Below the pieces are notes generated by a model that saw only the letters and a list, made by a program, of their open reading frames with translations, was not told the DNA's origin and ran no database searches. A stretch of 42,954 nucleotides of DNA from Bacteroidia bacterium (lineage in GTDB: Bacteria > Bacteroidota > Bacteroidia > Bacteroidales > Bacteroidaceae): positions 1-42,954 of the forward strand of contig RZZX01000009.1 in NCBI GenBank assembly GCA_009929715.1, given 5' to 3'. Numbering within the stretch: the stretch's first letter is position 1; each line of letters starts with the position of its first letter. The translations under genes and the position numbers were made by a program. Below are positions 33,941 through 42,954 of the stretch, in pieces.

Positions 33941-36419
33941 GTAAAGAAGCCATCACCAGGTTGATCTCACCATAAGAAACGGCCTGATTTAATCCGTTTT
34001 TTATGGAGAGAACCGAAGGTGTTTGACCGGATGCGTTCGCTGCAAGATAGCCTTTTATCATCTGAATCTTAGCACCTGAGACTAAATCTTCCACGTTGAT
34101 TTGGCCTTGCTCCACGTAATGGGCTAAATGTGCCTCAATGGTCCCAACAGTCAACAAGCGTTCTTTGGCGATAGCTTCTATCGACATTCCGGCACAATAA
34201 AGTTCATAGGAAACCTCTTTGGTGTTCTGCTTTTTCGCCTGAGTTTTTTTCTCAACCATAAACTCTTTGATGTCTGGCCGTTCTAAACCATTGGCCTGCA
34301 TGTACCGACGAATGATGGTTAAAATCTCCAATCCATAAGCGCTCACCCCTTTTTCACCAAAATAAGGAATCGCTCTTAGCGCTTCGGAGGTATCGGGTAA
34401 GAGGTTGACCATCCCCATCAGTGCCTTCTGCTGAATAATGACATAAACAGGTAGATGCAATTCGCGGGCCTTCGTCGTACGCCAAAGATCGAGTTCATGA
34501 TACAACTGCGGGTATAGAATATCCGTAGGAACTTTGATCTCCATCTTTCCTCCAGCCGCCGCTTTCTTTTTTCCTCCTTTGGTAGAGGCCTTGGAAGAGG
34601 CCTCTAGTTCTAGCATCGTAGCCGCTCGCTTATTTAGATAATCGGACACACAAAAGAAATTTCCTCTAAAATATTCCATCAGTGATTCTTTCAACCAAAG
34701 CAGGTCGTCGAGTGCAGCTCTCCTTTCATCGGCTTGCTTACGCAACTCTTTATTATCAATAGCGATAACGGTACGCTCCATTAAATCACGCAAAGGCACT
34801 AACGCTTCGTAGAAATAGGTTGATGCCGAATGGATGCGCTCTTGCAACGTATCGTCATGTGTATAGTCTTGAAGTTCCATCAGCAGACGCGTATACTGTG
34901 TCTGAAACCGCTCGGCAACTTTAACAACCTTATCGGCTAGTGTCTTCTGATGGGCTTTATACTCCTCCAACAACTTAGGGTAAAGTTTATAAAGATGCTC
35001 GTCCAACAAACGCAGAAAGAGTTGGTAGCTCTGGCTCAACGGGTAAAAATCGAATAAATCATTCAAAAGTTCTAGAAAATAGGTGCGCTGCAACTCCATC
35101 AGCTCCACCTTTCCAGGCTGATGCTGTTTCATATGTTCTGAAAACGCATCGACTACCGCATCACTGATAATGGCTTCCCGACGCAAGGGCGACTCCAGCA
35201 CTAAGCCTTCAAGCGTTTTACATCGACTCAATGCGACATACGTCTGACCGTGAGCAAAAGAGTTGCGAGCATCAATAATGGCGTGTTCGAAGGTTAATCC
35301 CTGACTCTTATGGATCGTAATGGCCCAAGCCAAACGCACCGGATACTGTCGAAAAGTCCCTTCAATCTCTTCAGTAATCTCGTTGGTCGATTCATTTAGT
35401 GCATACTTACAGTTGTTCCACTCCTCTTTTTCAAGAGTAAATCGGTTGTTCCGATCCTGCCCACACACCACTATGCCAGTAGGATTTACCACCAATACCT
35501 CGCCAATCATACCGTTATAATAACGCTTATCGGCCGATGTATCGTTCTTGACAAACATGATCTGTGCACCTTCCTTAAGAGTTAAAACCTCATCGGTCGG
35601 GAAGGAATACTCCGGAAAATTCCCTGTAACATGTGCACGAAACGGATAAGCTTTGCCAGGTAAGCGCTGTAATTCTCTTTCATTAACCTGCTGAGCCTGG
35701 TAATTATGAGTCGTTAACCGGATATAGCCGGCCTCTTTAGGCGGTTGAAACCCGGGATGATAACGTCTGTTCAGCAGGTCGAGTACCTCTTGATCGGCTA
35801 CATTCTCACGAATCTTATTGAGCAAAGACAAAAAGAGTGTATCACTTTGACGATAGACCTTGGTCAGTTCAATCGTTTTGTAGGATGTTTGCTGCAAAGC
35901 TTTACTCGAAAAGAAGTAAGGTGTCTGATAGAATCGGCTTAACAACCCCCACTCCTCTTCCTTAACAACCGGAGCTAGCTGTTGCACATCACCGATCATA
36001 AGTAGCTGTACCCCACCAAAAGGCTTATCACGCCGGCGGTAACGACGCAAAGCAGCATCAAGGGCGTCGAGTAAATCGGCACGAACCATACTGATCTCAT
36101 CGATCACCAAAAGATCCATGCTCCGAATTATATTGCGTTTCTCTTTGCTAAACCGATAGTGTGTCTGGGAAGAATGAAAAGAAGAATCGGGCACATAAGG
36201 AGCAAAAGAGAGTTGAAAAAACGAGTGAATAGTCACCCCTCCTGCATTGATCGCTGCAATACCAGTAGGCGCAAGAACCACCATGCGCTTGGGTGAACGT
36301 TGTTTTAATTGTCTTAAAAAGGTGGTCTTTCCGGTGCCGGCTTTACCTGTGAGAAAAAGATGGGTACCTGTCTGTTCTATAAACTGCCAAGCCAATTGCA
36401 GTTCCGGATTTTGTTCCAT
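33918..36419 (-). CDS. Pif1-like helicase with HRDC and HTH_40-like C-terminal domains
   Basis: 833 aa. Superfamily 1B helicase: Walker A GKAGTGKT at residues 25-32, LLVIDEISMV (Walker B) near 105, GDVQQLAPV, and the late WAITIHKSQGLTF (motif V) and ALSRCKTLEGL (motif VI). After a helical central region of about 200 residues there is an HRDC-like domain (YVIIQQKALMGMVNLLP...GEKGVSAYGLEIL, about 665-730). A C-terminal HTH_40-like domain follows (CAGMSIEAIAKERLLTVGTIEAHLAHYV, about 755-810), of the kind seen in RecQ-like helicases. It probably unwinds G-quadruplex or replication-fork DNA. Promoter at 36439-36470. A run of Lys/Ala in the linker marks low-complexity sequence. Confidence 0.88.
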   Translation of the reverse strand: MEQNPELQLAWQFIEQTGTHLFLTGKAGTGKTTFLRQLKQRSPKRMVVLAPTGIAAINAGGVTIHSFFQLSFAPYVPDSSFHSSQTHYRFSKEKRNIIRSMDLLVIDEISMVRADLLDALDAALRRYRRRDKPFGGVQLLMIGDVQQLAPVVKEEEWGLLSRFYQTPYFFSSKALQQTSYKTIELTKVYRQSDTLFLSLLNKIRENVADQEVLDLLNRRYHPGFQPPKEAGYIRLTTHNYQAQQVNERELQRLPGKAYPFRAHVTGNFPEYSFPTDEVLTLKEGAQIMFVKNDTSADKRYYNGMIGEVLVVNPTGIVVCGQDRNNRFTLEKEEWNNCKYALNESTNEITEEIEGTFRQYPVRLAWAITIHKSQGLTFEHAIIDARNSFAHGQTYVALSRCKTLEGLVLESPLRREAIISDAVVDAFSEHMKQHQPGKVELMELQRTYFLELLNDLFDFYPLSQSYQLFLRLLDEHLYKLYPKLLEEYKAHQKTLADKVVKVAERFQTQYTRLLMELQDYTHDDTLQERIHSASTYFYEALVPLRDLMERTVIAIDNKELRKQADERRAALDDLLWLKESLMEYFRGNFFCVSDYLNKRAATMLELEASSKASTKGGKKKAAAGGKMEIKVPTDILYPQLYHELDLWRTTKARELHLPVYVIIQQKALMGMVNLLPDTSEALRAIPYFGEKGVSAYGLEILTIIRRYMQANGLERPDIKEFMVEKKTQAKKQNTKEVSYELYCAGMSIEAIAKERLLTVGTIEAHLAHYVEQGQINVEDLVSGAKIQMIKGYLAANASGQTPSVLSIKNGLNQAVSYGEINLVMASLPKRQENV

Positions 36420-36438
36420 GTCGTCATTAAATTTTCTG

Positions 36439-36470
36439 TAAAGTTACAGAATCTAAATGAAAAGCGCAAA
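36439..36470 (-). promoter_or_regulatory. promoter of the Pif1-like helicase gene
   Basis: Minus strand: TTTG (36467-36470), 20-nt spacer, TAACTTTA (36439-36446), one base off the -7 consensus. The -33 box lies inside one arm of the ATP synthase terminator. Confidence 0.6.
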
Positions 36471-36512
36471 GAGTCATCCCACTAAAATAGGGTTTTTATG
36501 ACTCTTTGCGCT
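36463..36512 (-). terminator. terminator of the ATP synthase operon
   Basis: Perfect 15-bp inverted repeat (36463-36477 with 36498-36512), 20-nt loop containing CCC/GGG that may extend the stem, followed on the minus strand by TTTCATTT. It starts about 55 bp after the atpG stop. Confidence 0.8.
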
Positions 36513-36567
36513 CTCGAACAAACATTCTTTCTTTCTAAATAAGTTCACTCGCTTTTAAAACGGGGCA

Positions 36568-37452
36568 CTACCGCATTGATCCGCCAACAATGTCGAGCAG
36601 CTCATTGGTGATAGCTTGTTGCCGTGACTTATTATACTGCTTCGTAAGTTCCTGAATCAAATCATTGGCATTATCGGTTGCTATCTGCATAGCTAAAGTA
36701 CGTGCTGCATGCTCCGAAGCACTGGTGTCTACCGTAAAGGTAAAGAGTTGCTGTTTCAAGACCATCGGAATAAGCTCCGTAATCAGTTCTTGCACGGAAG
36801 GCTCAATGATGTAATCTTGTGCAAAAGAAGATTCACTCTCCACCGAATCATCCCATTGAGAGAGCGATTCGATATCCAGTGGCAAAAGCGTATGGTGGGT
36901 AAGCACTTGTGCCCCACGCGATTTGAAGTGGTAATAAATCACCTCTACATGATCGATTTCCCTTTGGGCATAGAGCATCAGGAGCTTCTCGGCCAACGAA
37001 GCTGCTTCGGCATAGGTCGGCTTATCCGACAATGTTTGATGTGTCTCTTGTACCTCAAGGCCTAGTCGCTTAACTGCCTCTTCAATCTTACGTCCAATGG
37101 GATAAATAAGAACATTCTCTTGTCCCAAATGATCGTACTGAGCCAATGTCTCTGAGAACTCCCTGATAATATTGGTGTTATAGGCTCCACACAGTGAAGA
37201 GTTCGACGAAAAGACCACCACGGCCACCCGCTTAACCGCTCGCTTAATGACATAAGGAGAGTCTATCGTGATGTCTGTGCTCAGAAGGTTGCGTAAGATT
37301 TTACTCAACTTGGTCTGATAAGGCAACATCTGGGCAATGGTCCCCTGCATTTTATGCAACTTGGCAGAAGCGACCATCTTCATTGCAGACGTTATCTTTC
37401 GGGTATTTTTGACTGAGTTTATTCTGGTTTTTACCTCTTTTAGTGAAGCCAT
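36568..37452 (-). CDS. atpG: ATP synthase gamma subunit
   Basis: 294 aa from the ATG at 37452 (MASLKEVKTRIN). The frame is open up to 37506, but the first 18 residues would overlap atpA and are not family-like, whereas an A/G-rich ribosome-binding stretch (AAAAGGA) precedes 37452. Gamma is the central rotor stalk of F1. The conserved N-terminal coil (RINSVKNTRKITSAMKMVASAKL) and C-terminal coil (MQIATDNANDLIQELTKQYNKSRQQAITNELLDIVGG) are both present, so it is full length. Last gene of the operon, 13 bp after atpA. Confidence 0.95.
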   Translation of the reverse strand: MASLKEVKTRINSVKNTRKITSAMKMVASAKLHKMQGTIAQMLPYQTKLSKILRNLLSTDITIDSPYVIKRAVKRVAVVVFSSNSSLCGAYNTNIIREFSETLAQYDHLGQENVLIYPIGRKIEEAVKRLGLEVQETHQTLSDKPTYAEAASLAEKLLMLYAQREIDHVEVIYYHFKSRGAQVLTHHTLLPLDIESLSQWDDSVESESSFAQDYIIEPSVQELITELIPMVLKQQLFTFTVDTSASEHAARTLAMQIATDNANDLIQELTKQYNKSRQQAITNELLDIVGGSMR

Positions 37453-37465
37453 ATCTGATTCCTTT

Positions 37466-39049
37466 TTATAAATACTGTTTAGCCACCATTTCGGCAGTCT
37501 CTTCAATCGCTCTTGTCACCTCAGCATTGATCACACCCGACCTTAACACGTCGAGTACATCTTCTTGGTGATTGAGCTGAAGTGATTCAAGAAAGCTGCG
37601 CTCAAAATCTTGCACATCTTCTAAAGGCACTTTCTTCAACAAGCCGTGTGTACCACAATACAAAATAGCAACTTGATGTTCTACGAGCATGGGAGAATAT
37701 TGCGCCTGAATAAGCAATCGAGCATTTTTTTGCCCTTTATCAATGGTCATCGCAGTTACCGGATCCATGTCACTACTAAACTTCGAAAACGCTTCGAGCT
37801 CACGGTATTGCGCCTGATCCATCTTTAATGTTCCAGCCACCTTCTTCATCGCTTTAATCTGTGCATTACCACCAACACGCGATACAGAGATGCCCACATT
37901 GATGGCCGGTCGGTTGCCTTGGTTAAAGAGATCGGTCTCCAAGAAAATCTGCCCATCTGTAATAGAAATCACATTGGTGGGAATGTAGGCCGAAACATCA
38001 CCGGCTTGTGTCTCAATGATGGGGAGAGCTGTCAGTGATCCCCCGCCTTTTACGATATCCTTAAGGCTATCTGGTAAGTCATTCATCTGACGGGCCACTT
38101 CTTCTTGGTTGATAATTTTTGCAGCACGCTCCAACAACCGCGAATGGAGGTAAAAGATATCGCCTGGATAAGCTTCACGACCGGAAGGACGACGCAAGAT
38201 AAGGGAAACTTCACGGTATGATACCGCTTGTTTCGATAAATCATCATAAACCACTAAGGCGTGCCGACCGGTATCGCGAAAGAACTCTCCGATAGCCGCA
38301 CCGGCAAAAGGAGAAAAATACTGCAAAGCTGCTGGATCACCGGCTGTAGCAGCTACTACAATGGTGTACTCCATAGCTCCGTGCTCTCGCAATGTATTCA
38401 CGATGGAGGCAACAGTAGAACCTTTCTGACCGATAGCTACATAGATGCAATAAACAGGATCACCAGCCAAATAATTGCTCCGCTGATTGATTATGGCATC
38501 GATGGCAATGGCCGTCTTTCCCGTCTGGCGGTCGCCAATGATTAATTCACGCTGACCACGCCCAATAGGAATCATGGCATCAATCGCTTTCAAACCGGTT
38601 TGTAGAGGTTGGTTGACCGGCTGACGGAAGATGACTCCCGGAGCCTTGCGTTCAAGGGGCATCTCATAAAGTGTCCCGCCAACCATGCCTTTGCCATCGA
38701 GTGGATTCCCCAACGGGTCGATAACACGCCCCAACATGCCTTCGCCTACACGAATGGAGGCAATGCGTTTGGTGCGGCGAACCGTATACCCTTCTTTGAT
38801 GCGATCTGTGGGACCAAGTAAAACAGCCCCCACATTGTCCTCTTCGAGGTTCATCACAATGGCTTTAATCCCATTATCGAACTCTAAAAGTTCATTGGCT
38901 TCGGCATTCCTCAATCCATAGATACGAACCACACCGTCGCTTACCTGAAGGACGGTACCGATCTCATCCAGTTGGATACGAGCATCGATTCCCTCCAACT
39001 GACGTTGTAAGATATCGGAAACTTCACTTACTCTTATATTTTCAGACAT
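37466..39049 (-). CDS. atpA: ATP synthase alpha subunit
   Basis: 527 aa, slightly longer than the usual 500-515. Alpha carries the non-catalytic nucleotide sites of F1. The Walker A GDRQTGKT lies near residue 171, followed by [17 protein letters not shown] and the alpha signature [14 protein letters not shown]. The N-terminal beta-barrel and C-terminal helical domain are intact. It sits between atpH (61 bp gap) and atpG (13 bp gap). Confidence 0.97.
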   Translation of the reverse strand: MSENIRVSEVSDILQRQLEGIDARIQLDEIGTVLQVSDGVVRIYGLRNAEANELLEFDNGIKAIVMNLEEDNVGAVLLGPTDRIKEGYTVRRTKRIASIRVGEGMLGRVIDPLGNPLDGKGMVGGTLYEMPLERKAPGVIFRQPVNQPLQTGLKAIDAMIPIGRGQRELIIGDRQTGKTAIAIDAIINQRSNYLAGDPVYCIYVAIGQKGSTVASIVNTLREHGAMEYTIVVAATAGDPAALQYFSPFAGAAIGEFFRDTGRHALVVYDDLSKQAVSYREVSLILRRPSGREAYPGDIFYLHSRLLERAAKIINQEEVARQMNDLPDSLKDIVKGGGSLTALPIIETQAGDVSAYIPTNVISITDGQIFLETDLFNQGNRPAINVGISVSRVGGNAQIKAMKKVAGTLKMDQAQYRELEAFSKFSSDMDPVTAMTIDKGQKNARLLIQAQYSPMLVEHQVAILYCGTHGLLKKVPLEDVQDFERSFLESLQLNHQEDVLDVLRSGVINAEVTRAIEETAEMVAKQYL

Positions 39050-39110
39050 AATTAAACTCTTTTCTAATTTTAATCAGAGAGCCGTGACACGATGATCACC
39101 ACTCTTTTCA

Positions 39111-39671
39111 TCAGACAATCCTTCTGTTTTTATCAATAAACTGCTGTTTTACTCGCTTGAGCTGAGTCGCAATACTAGCATCGACACGGTAATCGTTTAT
39201 ATCGAAAATAAAACCACCTTCAATGGTGGGGTCGACCACTGTTTCTAGCTCCATCTGAGCATGCAACACGTGTGCAGCGGTAGAGCGAATACGCTCCTCT
39301 ACCTCCTTGCTAACTGGGACGGCAGTAACCAACCGACCGATACCGATGTGCTTCGACTTGCGATAAAGGTCTATGTACATCAAACTCATAAATTGAAGAT
39401 ACGTTTCACGCTTGTTTTTTAAAACCATGCGAATGAATTGTACGAAGGCATCACTCGGTTTATCAACACCGGAAGCTGCGGTACAAATCAAAGTAAACTT
39501 ATCTTCAACACTCAGGATGGGGTTATCTATCGTATCACGCAAAGTCGGATGTGTCCGAAAACTAGACGATAAGCAGATAAATTCTTGGTATAGTTTATCC
39601 TCTCCGCCCCTTTCTAACACATAATTTATCAGAGCCTTGGCATAACGCATCGAAAGAATTCCTACTTCCAT
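39111..39671 (-). CDS. atpH: ATP synthase delta subunit
   Basis: 186 aa, normal length. Delta (OSCP) links the peripheral stalk to F1. The N-terminal RYAKALINYVLERG and the C-terminal GGFIFDINDYRVDASIATQLKRVKQQF segment are typical; the latter contains the conserved GGF...D...D/S pattern. It starts 1 bp after atpF, indicating tight coupling. Confidence 0.95.
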   Translation of the reverse strand: MEVGILSMRYAKALINYVLERGGEDKLYQEFICLSSSFRTHPTLRDTIDNPILSVEDKFTLICTAASGVDKPSDAFVQFIRMVLKNKRETYLQFMSLMYIDLYRKSKHIGIGRLVTAVPVSKEVEERIRSTAAHVLHAQMELETVVDPTIEGGFIFDINDYRVDASIATQLKRVKQQFIDKNRRIV

Positions 39672-39672
39672 C

Positions 39673-40176
39673 TTAATTTCTGTTTCGAGTTAGTACTTCA
39701 TCGACCATGCGGTCTATCATCTGCATTTGCTGATCGGAATGACCTAAATCTTTCCGAATAATTTTCTCAGCAATGTCGACAGAAAGAACAGCAACCTGAC
39801 GGCGGATGTCACGAATAGCCTCTTCTTTTTCAAGCTGAATTTGGAGTTTGACTTCATTCAGTTCTTTCAGAGCTGCTATTTCGGCTTGTTTACGAGCTTC
39901 ACGAATAATCTTATCACGCTCTTCGGAGGCTTCTCTAAGAATACGTCCTTGCTCCTTATTGGCAGCGGCAACAAGTTCTTCGCCTCGTTCTTTCAGTTTA
40001 GCAAGCTGTGCATTGGCTTCCTTGGCTACCTCTAGCGACTGATCGATATAGGTTTTACGCCCTTCTACCATGTTTATGATAATCGGGAAACCATACTTGG
40101 CTAAAACGAAAAAGACGAATCCAAAACAGATAAACATCCAAAACAACAACCCACTATCTGGTAATAGTAATGACAT
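39673..40176 (-). CDS. atpF: ATP synthase b subunit
   Basis: 167 aa. A single N-terminal membrane helix (about residues 8-28, [21 protein letters not shown]) is followed by a long charged helix, typical of the b subunit of the peripheral stalk. There is only one b-type gene here, so a homodimeric stator is expected. It lies 9 bp after atpE and 1 bp before atpH. Confidence 0.95.
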   Translation of the reverse strand: MSLLLPDSGLLFWMFICFGFVFFVLAKYGFPIIINMVEGRKTYIDQSLEVAKEANAQLAKLKERGEELVAAANKEQGRILREASEERDKIIREARKQAEIAALKELNEVKLQIQLEKEEAIRDIRRQVAVLSVDIAEKIIRKDLGHSDQQMQMIDRMVDEVLTRNRN

Positions 40177-40185
40177 GCTTTTTTA

Positions 40186-41581
<1,396 letters not shown>

Positions 41582-41585
<4 letters not shown>

Positions 41586-42001
41586 TTTTTATTATTTTTT
41601 CTCTTTCTTTCCAATCGTAGTTCAAATGAAAAAAAGAACCAGGTTTCAAATACTAAATATAAAAGATAGAACGAGACAAAAGTCAATAAGAACAGGTGTC
41701 CTTGTTCTTTCATAATAACGCAAAACAACAAAAGAACGGCCATAGACAGAAACATCTTCAACCCTTTAATAGCCAAATAAAGCAACAACATCTTTTGTGG
41801 TGCATAGCGCTGGCAAGCTTCAAACATATAAATGCCAAATAAGCCAAATAAATAAAAATAAAGAGGAATAAAAGGGTAGCCACCAAAATAGTATTGGGGC
41901 GAAATAGCGTATAAAAGTACGCCACCAATCCCGCCAACTATCAAAGCAAACAACGTATGCAGTACAATGAAGTTCCGTTTGACTTTTTTAATATTTATCA
42001 T
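41582..42001 (-). CDS. small membrane protein in the ATP synthase operon (AtpI-like position)
   Basis: 139 aa with about four hydrophobic helices (residues about 10-32, 42-60, 72-95, 100-125) and a basic C-terminus (ELRLERKRKNNKK). There is no motif I can assign firmly. Its place between atpC and atpB, overlapping atpB by 4 bp, resembles AtpI-type accessory genes that help c-ring assembly or magnesium uptake in other bacteria. That role is inference from position, size and topology only. Confidence 0.8.
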
Positions 42002-42021
42002 CGTTACAAAGCGTCAGGTGA

Positions 42022-42267
42022 TTAAGAGATACAGACAGAAACCACATTGTCACTGAGTTCTACGAAGCCACCGGCAATGGGTAGCTCAAACCCTTCGTTA
42101 TCGGTTGTCACATAACTTAAAAGCCCCGATTTCAATGAAGAGATAATGGGCGCATGCCGATCTAATATGGTAAACGAACCTTTACTACCCGGTAAAGTGA
42201 CACTAATAATTTCTCCTTCAAAAAGTGTTTTCTCTGGAGAAGAGATGTTTAAATATAACTCTTTCAT
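42022..42267 (-). CDS. atpC: ATP synthase epsilon subunit, short form
   Basis: 81 aa, covering only the N-terminal beta-sandwich: MKELYLNISSPEKTLFEG, TLPGSKGSFTILDRHAPIISSLKSG and FVELSDNVVSVCIS. The C-terminal helical hairpin of longer epsilon subunits (about 130-140 aa), which inhibits ATP hydrolysis, is absent. This short form is usual in Bacteroidetes as far as I recall. It lies 35 bp after atpD. Confidence 0.93.
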   Translation of the reverse strand: MKELYLNISSPEKTLFEGEIISVTLPGSKGSFTILDRHAPIISSLKSGLLSYVTTDNEGFELPIAGGFVELSDNVVSVCIS

Positions 42268-42302
42268 GATGAGGTCCTCTTTATGCTAACTAATCACGGT
42301 GA

Positions 42303-42954
<652 letters not shown>

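Noticed and set aside
37453..37506. Upstream extension of AtpG
   Set aside because: The 18 extra residues overlap the end of atpA and do not resemble gamma subunits; the ATG at 37452 has a ribosome-binding site and a family-like N-terminus.

Overview
The window comes from a member of the Bacteroidia, most likely Bacteroides or a close relative. Four things point there: AT-leaning DNA; many lipoproteins whose lipobox sits just before serine or acidic residues; TonB-type and PorT-type outer membrane proteins; and promoters of the Bacteroidetes form (TTTG, about 19-20 nt, TAnnTTTG) in front of several genes. The genus call is inference; there is no 16S gene here. 

Layout from left to right. (1) 61-3728, minus: a collagen-like surface lipoprotein followed by an OmpA-type peptidoglycan-anchored porin. 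(2) 3996-11299, minus: a menaquinone operon in the order HAD-MenI fusion, menF, menD, menB, menC, menE, with a promoter at about 11325-11355. (3) 11443-19915: two divergent transcription units that together look like an extracellular nucleic-acid scavenging locus. They hold two lipoprotein DNA/RNA non-specific endonucleases, a secreted endonuclease/exonuclease/phosphatase enzyme, a TonB-dependent receptor, a DUF5689-like OB-fold lipoprotein and a multidomain DUF6359-like / choice-of-anchor-J-like / CBM-like lipoprotein. I consider this the most interesting system in the window. (4) 20031-25919: GNAT acetyltransferase, POT peptide transporter, YbaK-type deacylase, uvrA. (5) 26081-28611: a three-LysM protein with a receptor-like domain, and a PorT-like barrel. 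(6) 28612-31118: mostly non-coding, with two nearly identical, divergently transcribed tRNA-Lys(CTT) genes flanking a WalJ-like metallo-hydrolase, then a four-unit 22-bp palindromic repeat array. (7) 31119-36419: membrane-anchored lytic transglycosylase, a small exported protein, an RmlD-like reductase, and a Pif1-like helicase with HRDC and HTH_40-like domains. (8) 36568-42954, minus: the F1Fo ATP synthase operon atpD-atpC-(small membrane protein)-atpB-atpE-atpF-atpH-atpA-atpG; atpD runs off the right edge. 

Functionally, the menaquinone and ATP synthase operons form the respiratory core. The surface proteins (collagen-like, OmpA, TonB receptor, nucleases, peptide transporter) fit an organism that harvests polymers outside the cell. 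Domain names rest on reading motifs by eye; no database search was possible.
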